Assembly: GCA_017640445.1 (NCBI GenBank)
Contig: JAEPQQ010000029.1
Span: forward strand, 5,725 to 40,612
Direction of reading: 5' to 3'
Length of the DNA stretch: 34,888 nt
Origin: Bacteroidia bacterium
Lineage (GTDB): Bacteria > Bacteroidota > Bacteroidia > NS11-12g > UBA9320
Shown one piece after another: positions 1-7,573 of this stretch. The position numbers were made by a program, and so were the translations under genes. The notes below the pieces were generated by a model. The model worked only from the letters and a program-made list of their open reading frames with translations. It had not been told where the DNA came from and ran no database searches. Each line of letters starts with the position of its first letter. Position 1 is the first letter of the stretch.

Positions 1-6
1 TACACC

Positions 7-663
7 ATGTTATCCAAGCTAAGCTTTCCAACTTTTAGTTTCATTGTTTTTGCAATTACCGTAATCACCACGCTCGGAATATCATCGTGTTGTTGCGAAG
101 AGATTCCGCCTGTGCCCATTGAGATAACATGTGACTCTACTGCAGACTTTGTCCCGCTTAAACAAAAAACATACGACATGTTTCACACACCCGACTCCAT
201 GGTGTTTCGTTATAAACATTCGGGTGAGGTTATTTATGTTCTGGACAGTATGACAGAGGACTCTATCATTTTGAACAGATGCGATACCTTGTTAACGTCA
301 CTGATTCAAACAGCCTTCTACTCAACATCGTCGGCCCTTCCGGCGCCAAGAAGTGTCCGACTGTCTGCATTTAAACAGTTTGACCTTCATACGGAACACA
401 GAGATGTGTTTTCCATTTCGTGTGACAGCTTCCATTTACAGGCCCCCGTAGAAAGCTTTCGTCCCGGAATCAAACACGATCATATTGATTACCGAGATAC
501 ACTTGACACGTGGTACTTAACCAATCTTAGTAAAATTTATATCCTCAGGACACCCAAGTATATACCAAACCAGGTTCACACAGTTTTCTATTCTCTTAAG
601 AGTGGACTTATGGCCATACACGGAGGGCCCGATGAGTATGACGGGTTTACCCGTATTCGCTAG
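7..663 (+). CDS. putative lipoprotein, unknown function
   Basis: 218 codons, ATG start at the very edge of the window, so a start further upstream cannot be excluded. A hydrophobic segment (about residues 9-26) ends in GISSC, a plausible lipobox with Cys at about 28, followed by two more Cys. This predicts an outer-membrane or periplasmic lipoprotein. The mature part has no motif I recognise; it is a mixed beta-type sequence with several Cys. It stands 177 bp ahead of the serine hydrolase gene on the same strand, so co-transcription is possible but not shown. Function unknown. Confidence 0.7.
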   Translation: MLSKLSFPTFSFIVFAITVITTLGISSCCCEEIPPVPIEITCDSTADFVPLKQKTYDMFHTPDSMVFRYKHSGEVIYVLDSMTEDSIILNRCDTLLTSLIQTAFYSTSSALPAPRSVRLSAFKQFDLHTEHRDVFSISCDSFHLQAPVESFRPGIKHDHIDYRDTLDTWYLTNLSKIYILRTPKYIPNQVHTVFYSLKSGLMAIHGGPDEYDGFTRIR

Positions 664-839
664 TCTATCGCTGGTACGTGCCGTCTGGTAGTACGGTTGT
701 TTCACTTCGCTCAAATATTCATCGCCCGAATTGTATCACTCATCATCTCGAATGTTGGGTTCATCACTTTATCGTTGTTGCAACACCTGGGCCCATTCCA
801 TCTTTGCCCTCATCAATACAACAACAACATATTAATTCA

Positions 840-2222
840 ATGAAACGACTATCGACCTTAAGTACCGCAATTGCCCTTTTTCTTTCCTGTATAAGTTTCT
901 CGGCAACAGCGCAAATGAACACGTTCTGGGCAGATACGCTAAACAAAACCTTCTCTGAATTTAGCCTTAATCAAAAGATGGACGGCGTTACCGCTTCCGT
1001 TGTATTCTCTGACGGGTCGGTATGGGCAGCGGCCGGCGGAAAGCACGGCTCCTCTCCCCTTTCGGTTGACTACCTTTACGATATGGGAAGCTGTACCAAA
1101 ACCATGATATCCACCATCATCATGCTTTTGGAAGAAGAGAAGGCTCTGTCTATTAATGACACGATCTATTCGTACATCGACCCCTTGAACAACGTAGCCA
1201 ATGGCATTACCATTAAGCAACTCCTGAACCATACCAGTGGGGTTTTTGATTATACCCGACATCCCGACTTTGTGAATGACGTGTTTTCCGATCAAACCAA
1301 ATTCTGGCATCCTGATACCATACTAAAAAGGTACATTAATGCTCCTCATTTCATGCCCGGTACCGACTTTCGTTACTCCAATACTGGCTACGTTATACTG
1401 GGTAGAATTATTGAGGTGGTTGAGAAAAAACCATTGAATGAGGTTTTAAAGCAACGCTTGTTTACGCCCTTAAATCTGGAAAATACGTTCCTCGACCAAT
1501 ACGATGCTTACGCTCAGGTAAAAACGGGTGCCTGGTTGGATGCTAACACCTATTTCGATGACGAATTTGTTTCGTTGATGAGCACCGCATGGGCGGCTGG
1601 AGGTGTAGTCACCACTCCGCAAGACTTTGCCACTTATACGCATAAACTTTACCGTGGTGACGTACTGAGTTCCACGTCAATGGACAAACTTCTGGAAAGC
1701 CTGTCTCAACTTGGATTCAATTCGGAATATGGTTTGGGTGTGATTAAAACCAGGTATAAGGGCCGAACCTATCTCGGCCACGACGGGGTTACTCTTCAAA
1801 ACAGTGAAATGGATTATAGCGTTTCCTCCGACTTCAGTGTTATTGTTGTTTGTCTGAACAATGGTTTCGGCATGGAAACGTATCGAATGAAGAACAAATT
1901 AATCGACCTGATCGAATACATTGAGGAAGTACACGACAGTGTTTCCCAAGCGGTTCATGTAGACCCAAACGTAAAACCTGCAACCGTTTTGAAGGCGTAT
2001 CCTAACCCAAGCACCGGTTCCATGACCCTGAACTACCTGGGCGACAAAACCGCTAACCCTGAATTGAACATCTACGATCTACAGGGTAGGCTTGTTTTTC
2101 AGAGCAGTGTGGTAAATGGGTCTGTAACACTGTCTTCAAGCGACCTGGGTAATGGTATCTTTGTAGCACGCCTTGACGATCAACAAGGTGGTTTTGTTAC
2201 AACAAGAATCGTGTTCCAGTAA
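840..2222 (+). CDS. secreted serine hydrolase, beta-lactamase / class C PBP-like (S12), with T9SS sorting domain
   Basis: 460 residues from the ATG at 840. This start is preferred over the in-frame start at 678 because it opens directly with a signal peptide (MKRLSTLSTAIALFLS, then SATAQ); the 54 residues upstream look non-coding. The three active-site motifs of the beta-lactamase / D-alanyl-D-alanine carboxypeptidase fold are present: SCTK (SxxK, nucleophile Ser about 84), YSN (YxN, about 179) and HDG (HxG, about 313). From about residue 383 there is a typical type A T9SS sorting domain (AYPNPSTG ... NIYDLQGR ... end RIVFQ), so the enzyme should be exported across the outer membrane. Members of this fold hydrolyse peptides, esters or beta-lactams; the substrate here cannot be told. 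The kinase gene starts 37 bp downstream, suggesting one transcript. Confidence 0.92.
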   Translation: MKRLSTLSTAIALFLSCISFSATAQMNTFWADTLNKTFSEFSLNQKMDGVTASVVFSDGSVWAAAGGKHGSSPLSVDYLYDMGSCTKTMISTIIMLLEEEKALSINDTIYSYIDPLNNVANGITIKQLLNHTSGVFDYTRHPDFVNDVFSDQTKFWHPDTILKRYINAPHFMPGTDFRYSNTGYVILGRIIEVVEKKPLNEVLKQRLFTPLNLENTFLDQYDAYAQVKTGAWLDANTYFDDEFVSLMSTAWAAGGVVTTPQDFATYTHKLYRGDVLSSTSMDKLLESLSQLGFNSEYGLGVIKTRYKGRTYLGHDGVTLQNSEMDYSVSSDFSVIVVCLNNGFGMETYRMKNKLIDLIEYIEEVHDSVSQAVHVDPNVKPATVLKAYPNPSTGSMTLNYLGDKTANPELNIYDLQGRLVFQSSVVNGSVTLSSSDLGNGIFVARLDDQQGGFVTTRIVFQ

Positions 2223-2259
2223 ATTCCGGATTGTTGTAACATACGATAGGATTAAGCGA

Positions 2260-3360
2260 ATGGTAGTACAATCTTTACGTAAGGAGCTTTGGAAGGAAAA
2301 CCGACCCTACTTCTGGATTTTCCTGAGCGTTTCGGTTGTCTCCATTCTGTCTATATGGGGTGTTCAGCTTGCCGAGGGCTTGCCCTTGAACCTTAGCCTT
2401 TACAACGGCCTTATTGCTTTGAGTGTGCTATTCATCCCTCTCACCGCGGTTAACACCATTTTCTTCCTGAAAAGATCGTATCTCAAACATTGCACATCCA
2501 AAGCGCAGATCATTGCTCTTAAGTCGTTGGGGTTGTATATCGGTATCATAGCAGGCACCGTTCTTTTCGAACTCATTTACGCCCATTTTGGATTCGAAGA
2601 CAATGACTACATTGCATTTGGGTCGTTCGAACTTTCTCCAGGTGTTTCAGAAGTGGTATCGAACCTATTTATTGCTACGGTACTTGGTATTCCTGTTTTT
2701 ATACGGCAACAGGCCCGTGACCAATCAATTGCGGAATTGAATCAAAAAAGTAAGGAACTTGAAACCGCTCATGAACTCAACACCCAATCTCAGCTGGAAG
2801 CACTTCAGGCACGGGTAAAACCTCACTTTCTGTATAACTCCCTCAACTCCATTGCCAGTCTTATTCATGTTAATCCCGACCAGGCCGAAAAAATGGTGTT
2901 ATCCTTGTCAGAGCTGTTTCGACACTCCTTGAACTACTCAAATGGTCAACTGTCTACGGTTTCGAAAGAGGTAAAAATTGTTGAAACGTATTTGGGCATT
3001 GAACAAGTCCGTTTTGGAGATCAACTTAGCTGTGAGGTTAAGGTAGACGAGTCAATAAAGAACTGCTTAATTCCCCGGTTTTTACTACAGCCCATTGTCG
3101 AAAACGCAATTAAACATGGTACTTCTAAGGTGTCGAATGGTACCATCAAGATTTACGTGTTGCAATCTGGTAATAACATCGAGTTTACGGTTTACGACAA
3201 TGGCCCAAACTTTAACGATGGCTTTGATGTAGGGTACGGGTTAAAGTGTGTAACTGACCAACTTAACTTGCTGTATAAAGACAAACATTCGTTTATGATG
3301 TTGAACGAACCTTCTAAACACGTAAAAATTATACTTCAAAACGCCATTGACAATGACTAA
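2260..3360 (+). CDS. LytS-type sensor histidine kinase
   Basis: 366 residues from the ATG at 2260. An upstream in-frame start at 2173 overlaps the hydrolase and lacks sense as protein. Four hydrophobic segments (about residues 16-34, 47-70, 84-110, 132-148) form a membrane sensor with no large periplasmic domain. A short coiled-coil-like linker follows, then the His_kinase (PF06580-type) motif around VKPHFLYNSLNS, phospho-acceptor His about 189, and an HATPase domain with N-box VENAIKHG (about 280-287) and a glycine-rich lid (DNGPN ... GYGL). Such kinases phosphorylate LytTR response regulators; the cognate regulator overlaps the end of this gene by 8 bp (ATGACTAA), pointing to translational coupling. 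The signal sensed is unknown. Confidence 0.93.
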   Translation: MVVQSLRKELWKENRPYFWIFLSVSVVSILSIWGVQLAEGLPLNLSLYNGLIALSVLFIPLTAVNTIFFLKRSYLKHCTSKAQIIALKSLGLYIGIIAGTVLFELIYAHFGFEDNDYIAFGSFELSPGVSEVVSNLFIATVLGIPVFIRQQARDQSIAELNQKSKELETAHELNTQSQLEALQARVKPHFLYNSLNSIASLIHVNPDQAEKMVLSLSELFRHSLNYSNGQLSTVSKEVKIVETYLGIEQVRFGDQLSCEVKVDESIKNCLIPRFLLQPIVENAIKHGTSKVSNGTIKIYVLQSGNNIEFTVYDNGPNFNDGFDVGYGLKCVTDQLNLLYKDKHSFMMLNEPSKHVKIILQNAIDND

Positions 3361-4117
3361 GCCCTTGCGAACCATTATCATCGAAGACGAAACGCTTGCC
3401 CGTCAAAGGTTGGAAAAGCTGCTTATACCCTTCCACGAACAGGTTACAGTGGTTGGCGTTGCAAACAATGGTCAGGAGGGGTTAGCACTCATTGAAACTC
3501 ATCAGCCCGACTTTATATTTCTAGATATACAGATGCCCGTAATGAACGGTCTGGAGATGTTGATGAAGCTCGACAAACAGCCGTTTGTAGTATTTACGAC
3601 GGCATACGACCAGTACGCGCTTGAGTCATTTGAACAAAATTCGATCGATTACCTTCTCAAACCAATCCAACCTGAAAGGCTGGCAAAAACGATACAAAAG
3701 CTGCTTGATATTACCCAATACCAGCAACAGAGTCCACCACAATTAGACCAGGTTCACAAACTTCTTATTGAGTTACAGAAACCCAAAACGCTAGAGGTTA
3801 TCAGAGCCAATGTAGGAGACCGTATCGTCATCATCAAGGTTGATGGTATACAGTATTTCAAAGCCGAAGATAAGCTCACCACTGTGGTTACAGCAGAAGA
3901 AAAAGAATACTATATAAACCCCTCACTAAGCACACTCCTCCCGAAACTACCAGCTAACTTTATTCAGATTAGCCGATCGGTTATCGTCAATGAAGAACAT
4001 GTGCTTGAAATCCGAAAAAGTTTTAATCGAAAACTGACGTTTGAAATGAAAAACAAGGAAAAATTTCTTGTCGGTACTACGTTTCTTGCTGCTTTGAAAG
4101 AAAGGTGGTCGTTTTGA
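3353..4117 (+). CDS. LytTR-family response regulator
   Basis: 254 residues from the ATG at 3353; a TTG two codons earlier is possible but the ATG overlapping the kinase stop is the natural start. The receiver domain (about 5-125) has the acidic pair EDE near residue 11, the phosphorylation site LDIQMP (Asp about 58), the conserved Thr in FTTAYD and Lys in DYLLKP. The C-terminal LytTR DNA-binding domain (about 150-254) has the family pattern: IKVDGIQYFKAEDKLTTV, then NFIQISRSVIVN. LytTR regulators bind pairs of 9-bp direct repeats. Adjacent targets could be the serine hydrolase operon and the GH28-like gene that starts 93 bp downstream, and a good LytTR-like repeat lies near 19.95 kb. Confidence 0.94.
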   Translation: MTKPLRTIIIEDETLARQRLEKLLIPFHEQVTVVGVANNGQEGLALIETHQPDFIFLDIQMPVMNGLEMLMKLDKQPFVVFTTAYDQYALESFEQNSIDYLLKPIQPERLAKTIQKLLDITQYQQQSPPQLDQVHKLLIELQKPKTLEVIRANVGDRIVIIKVDGIQYFKAEDKLTTVVTAEEKEYYINPSLSTLLPKLPANFIQISRSVIVNEEHVLEIRKSFNRKLTFEMKNKEKFLVGTTFLAALKERWSF

Positions 4118-4210
4118 TCTAAGTAATAGACCTGTCACTTGCAGTCACTTTGCTCTGCGATCTTGTACAATTTACTATCATTGTGACTGTAACGTTATCA
4201 GTTCGTACAT

Positions 4211-5683
4211 ATGAAGCAGTTCTTTACCGCCATGTTGATTTTGTTGGTTGCTCAGCCTGCCCTTTGTTCAAAAGACTATGACATAGTGAGTTTTGGGGCC
4301 CTGGCCGATGGAAAAACCCTGAACACAAAGGCTATTCAGTCTGCCATTGACCGGGCTCATAATGACGGTGGGGGTCGTGTAGTTATACCTTCCGGACAGT
4401 TCTTAACCGGAACCATTGAGTTAAAAACGGGTGTTGAACTGCACCTATCCAAAAAGGCCATTCTATTAGGCAGCACCAACCCTAAAGATTATCGAAAGAA
4501 GATTCGTTGGGATGCCCTTATACTAGCAGATAGTGCCGAAAACATACGTATTACCGGAAAAGGAATTATTGACGGTCAAGGTGCTGAACTTGCCCTACAC
4601 ATTGACAGTCTATTCTACGTTGGTGAGGTGGATAGTTCGAACTACATTCTCTTTCCTGAAAAGAGACCAATGGCACGAATAAGACCTCAAATTATTGAGT
4701 TTCGGCGTTGTAGCCACGTAGAAATCACTGATGTTACCATTCAGAATGGCGCGGGCTGGGTGCAAACCTACTGGTTGTGTTATGATCTGGTAATTGATCG
4801 GGTTCGGGTTGAAAGCGACGCCTACTGGAACAACGATGGGATTGATATTCTCGATTGTGTTAAGGTGCGCATCACAAACTGCTATGTCAACGCCTCTGAT
4901 GATGGAATTTGCCTAAAATCATATGGCCACCCCAACAGTACCTCCTTCTGCGATAGTGTATACATTGCCGATTGTGTTGTTCGCTCCAGTGCAAGTGCCG
5001 TAAAGTTAGGTACAGCCTCTTATGGTGGGTTCAAGAATATCATCATTGAAAGAATAAAGGTGTTTGATACGTTTCGGTCGGCCATTGCCATAGAATCTTA
5101 CGGAAAGGGCTTTGTTGAAAATGTGCTCGTACAAGATGTTAAAGCCACCAATACCGGGAATGCTATATTCATTCGAATAGGAAAGCGGCTGGACCAAATG
5201 GCACCGGGCATTCTGAAAGACGTTACGATTAAAAACGTGCACGTAAAGGTTCCGTTTAAACGCCCTGATTACAAGTATGTGTTAAGAGGTCCGGCATTGC
5301 CCTTTTTTCACAACACCTTTCCTTCTTCTATTACCGGTCTCCCCTCACAAAAGGTAGAAAACGTAACGTTGGAAAACATCACCATATCGTATCCGGGTAG
5401 AGGAGTTAAGGCCTACGCCAACTTACCGCTGTCCCGACTTGATGATGTACCTGAGGTTGAAAAAAAGTACCCCGAGTTCTCCATGTTTGGCGAACTACCT
5501 GCTTGGGGGTTTTATGTAAGACACGTGGATGGCCTTACGTTTTCAAATGTTAAGATTAAAATCCGAAAACCAGATTACCGGCCGGCTTTTGTCTTTGACG
5601 ATGTACAAGGCTTAAACCTAAACTCGGTCGAAGTCAAAGGTGACGACAAAAAAGAAGATTACATCTACCACAACGTTAAGTAG
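4211..5683 (+). CDS. secreted GH28-like right-handed beta-helix glycosidase (polygalacturonase fold)
   Basis: 490 residues with a signal peptide (residues 1-20, ending ALCS). The N-terminus carries the pectate-lyase/GH28 opening: FGALADGKTLNTKAIQSAID and GGGRVVIPSGQFLTGTI. Of the GH28 catalytic motifs, NNDGID (about 207-212) and SDDG (about 229-232) supply the three expected aspartates, 209, 230 and 231. The usual G-H-G motif is replaced by GTASYGG (about 267-273), a form I recall from Bacteroidota GH28-like enzymes. There is no T9SS domain, so it is probably periplasmic or released. Family members cleave galacturonan or rhamnogalacturonan; the substrate here is not determinable. It follows the LytTR regulator by 93 bp on the same strand. 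Confidence 0.88.
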   Translation: MKQFFTAMLILLVAQPALCSKDYDIVSFGALADGKTLNTKAIQSAIDRAHNDGGGRVVIPSGQFLTGTIELKTGVELHLSKKAILLGSTNPKDYRKKIRWDALILADSAENIRITGKGIIDGQGAELALHIDSLFYVGEVDSSNYILFPEKRPMARIRPQIIEFRRCSHVEITDVTIQNGAGWVQTYWLCYDLVIDRVRVESDAYWNNDGIDILDCVKVRITNCYVNASDDGICLKSYGHPNSTSFCDSVYIADCVVRSSASAVKLGTASYGGFKNIIIERIKVFDTFRSAIAIESYGKGFVENVLVQDVKATNTGNAIFIRIGKRLDQMAPGILKDVTIKNVHVKVPFKRPDYKYVLRGPALPFFHNTFPSSITGLPSQKVENVTLENITISYPGRGVKAYANLPLSRLDDVPEVEKKYPEFSMFGELPAWGFYVRHVDGLTFSNVKIKIRKPDYRPAFVFDDVQGLNLNSVEVKGDDKKEDYIYHNVK

Positions 5684-5688
5684 CAAAA

Positions 5689-7293
5689 CTACTTGAGGTG
5701 GTAGGGAATGGCGTTTTTGTGTCGCATTTTAACCACCTTGTTTTCGATCTTTTTTAAGAGGCGTTCCTTCATAATGCTTGGTGCGTAAGACAGTTGGTAA
5801 AGGCTGTACCCCATAATCCGTTTTACGTCCATGTGCAACTGCTTGGTAATTTTGTCAACCATGTTTCTCTTACTTTTTGAAGCATGTTTAAAAACCCCTT
5901 TTGCTGTATTTACCATTTCGGGCGACAGCTCTGAAATTCGTTTGATTACATCAGCCTGAACCGACTTGTCCAGCACACCCATGTAACACATTACGTTGAT
6001 CTTAACCAGGCCTTCTAATTCCGGTTCCACCGAACGGAAAAGTGATAGCGCTTTTCCAAATTGCTTCTGACTAACGCAGAATAGACCCTGTATATAATCG
6101 TATACCGTTTTGAAGTCGGTTTGTTGGATTTTTCCCAGAACATTTTTCTTGGTGGCTCGGTCCGAGGTAGAAAAGAAATCGTGAACAAGTCCAAGGAAGT
6201 CCGTGTCGGCTTCAGTAGGTTTACCTGAAATCACCCTTGATCTTAGATCATCGATGTTTGCATCCAGCCGCAAGTGCATTAATAAACTCAGGGCATCCAG
6301 ATGGTTCGGATCGATTACTCTTTCCTGCTCCTTGTTTTTGTGACACATAATTGCCTCGTGTTTGTTCCCAAAGAACAAATGCGGACAAAAGCGTGCCCCA
6401 TTTCGAAGTTCCATAATATCAAAGTACTCAGGGTACTTATACTCGCTGAATTTGGTGGCCTGCCCGTAGGTGTTTTTAACCTGAACTCCGTTCTCTGAAT
6501 AGAATATTCCGTCCTTGGCAAGATGGTTTTGGATATACTGCATGTAGTTCTCAACTACGTCCAGGTTCATCTCTTGAAAACTGATCATGTTAAAAACAAG
6601 GTCAAACTCGATTTCCAGATGTTCAATTCCCGATGGTGAGGCAAAGTTTAACGAAAAATCTTCCCCCTTAAATGGCTCATTACCTCTTACAAAACCTACG
6701 TTTCGGTCGAGAAAAACCGATTGAAGGTGGAAGCTTGAGATAAACAGGTTTTCATGCAAGTCGCAAATCGCTACCTTGTTTATTCGATCGCCAAAGTATT
6801 GTACCAGTTGGCTCATCACCGCGCCCCATCCTGCTCCTATTTCCAGTACATTGATTTTATCCTTGTGCTGGAGGTGTTTCTCTACTGCCTCAACAAGTCG
6901 TGATGTACTTACAATATTTTCGGTAAACGACGTGCTCCCAACTTTAGAGTCTTCTTCAAAGTATTTTGGAAACCCGATTACCGACTCTTTGACCCTGTTT
7001 CTTAGTTCTTTCAGATGATCTCCCTGAATGGAAAGATAGGCGTCATGGAAGCTCTCTTTCTCAAGTTCTACGTTCTCTTCCATTCTTTTACCCAGGCCAT
7101 AAGCTGAGTTATTGGCCAAAAAGGAAAGCGTTTCTGAGAACGACGGGAAGTTGGTTCGTTTGGATAATATGTGGCTCCAAAAAGGGTTTACGTGATCAAA
7201 GCTCGTTTGAGACTCATAATCTTCTAGAATAAACTCTTTGGTTCTTGTATAAATTTGAAATAGCTCGTCTGCACGATAGTTTACCGTCTTCAT
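5689..7293 (-). CDS. putative sugar O-methyltransferase (SAM-dependent)
   Basis: 534 residues. A Rossmann-type SAM-binding motif, NVLEIGAGWG (about residues 148-157), is followed by the acidic strand VAICDLHENL near 177 and a motif-IV-like EFDLVFNMISFQEM. The length, the helical N-terminus and the motif YSENGVQVKNTYG resemble the family annotated as putative sugar O-methyltransferase, which often acts on surface polysaccharide precursors; that assignment comes from memory of the family, not a search. The last about 190 residues are helical with no motif I know. No signal peptide: cytoplasmic. The stop codon lies 5 bp from the stop of the convergent GH28-like gene. A good promoter candidate lies at 7344-7372. 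Confidence 0.82.
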   Translation of the reverse strand: MKTVNYRADELFQIYTRTKEFILEDYESQTSFDHVNPFWSHILSKRTNFPSFSETLSFLANNSAYGLGKRMEENVELEKESFHDAYLSIQGDHLKELRNRVKESVIGFPKYFEEDSKVGSTSFTENIVSTSRLVEAVEKHLQHKDKINVLEIGAGWGAVMSQLVQYFGDRINKVAICDLHENLFISSFHLQSVFLDRNVGFVRGNEPFKGEDFSLNFASPSGIEHLEIEFDLVFNMISFQEMNLDVVENYMQYIQNHLAKDGIFYSENGVQVKNTYGQATKFSEYKYPEYFDIMELRNGARFCPHLFFGNKHEAIMCHKNKEQERVIDPNHLDALSLLMHLRLDANIDDLRSRVISGKPTEADTDFLGLVHDFFSTSDRATKKNVLGKIQQTDFKTVYDYIQGLFCVSQKQFGKALSLFRSVEPELEGLVKINVMCYMGVLDKSVQADVIKRISELSPEMVNTAKGVFKHASKSKRNMVDKITKQLHMDVKRIMGYSLYQLSYAPSIMKERLLKKIENKVVKMRHKNAIPYHLK

Positions 7294-7343
7294 GTGGATT
7301 TTGTAACATTTTATTGCCGCCTATACAGGTCGGCGAAAGGCGC

Positions 7344-7372
7344 CAAAAGTACAATTAAAAGTCGTAATCAAG
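7344..7372 (-). promoter_or_regulatory. candidate Bacteroidota promoter for the sugar methyltransferase
   Basis: Read on the minus strand: CTTG (7372-7369), 17 nt, then TACTTTTG (7351-7344), a perfect TAnnTTTG -7 element with a near-consensus -33 element. The start codon is about 50 nt downstream, a normal leader length. Confidence 0.5.
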
Positions 7373-7391
7373 GGCATTGGGTCAAGGCGTA

Positions 7392-7429
7392 CACTGTGAT
7401 TAACAGTGCTTCTCGTTGATTATCCATGC
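7392..7429 (+). promoter_or_regulatory. dyad plus motif shared with the region upstream of the 1764-residue protein
   Basis: CACTGT-GATTA-ACAGTG (7392-7408) is a perfect 6-bp dyad. Directly after it, 7411-7429 (TCTCGTTGATTATCCATGC) matches 26826-26844 at 17 of 19 positions. Both stand upstream of genes for very large T9SS cargo proteins. This may be a shared operator; no regulator is assigned. Confidence 0.3.
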
Positions 7430-7573
7430 AAGCTCTTCTCCCCTCTTTCCAACAATCAAATCATAACTAACTAGTAAACTATGGCGATTGTGTTCCTGTG
7501 TCTGTTTCTTGACCTTTGAACTTTACCATTTGTGTGTCCAATAGAATAACGTATTACTAACAAGGTTTGACCC

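Noticed and set aside
678..839. 54-codon N-terminal extension of the serine hydrolase
   Set aside because: It precedes an intact signal peptide and has His/Pro/Ile-rich, non-coding character; the ATG at 840 is the better start.
4142..4189. CAGTCAC / GTGACTG inverted repeat after the LytTR gene
   Set aside because: The arms are 34 bp apart and no T run follows; could be chance.
4191..4206. AACGTTATC and TCAGTTCGT before the GH28-like gene, as a LytTR site
   Set aside because: Single motifs fit partly or fully but overlap with a 7-bp offset; the 12-13 bp spacing of real LytTR sites is missing.
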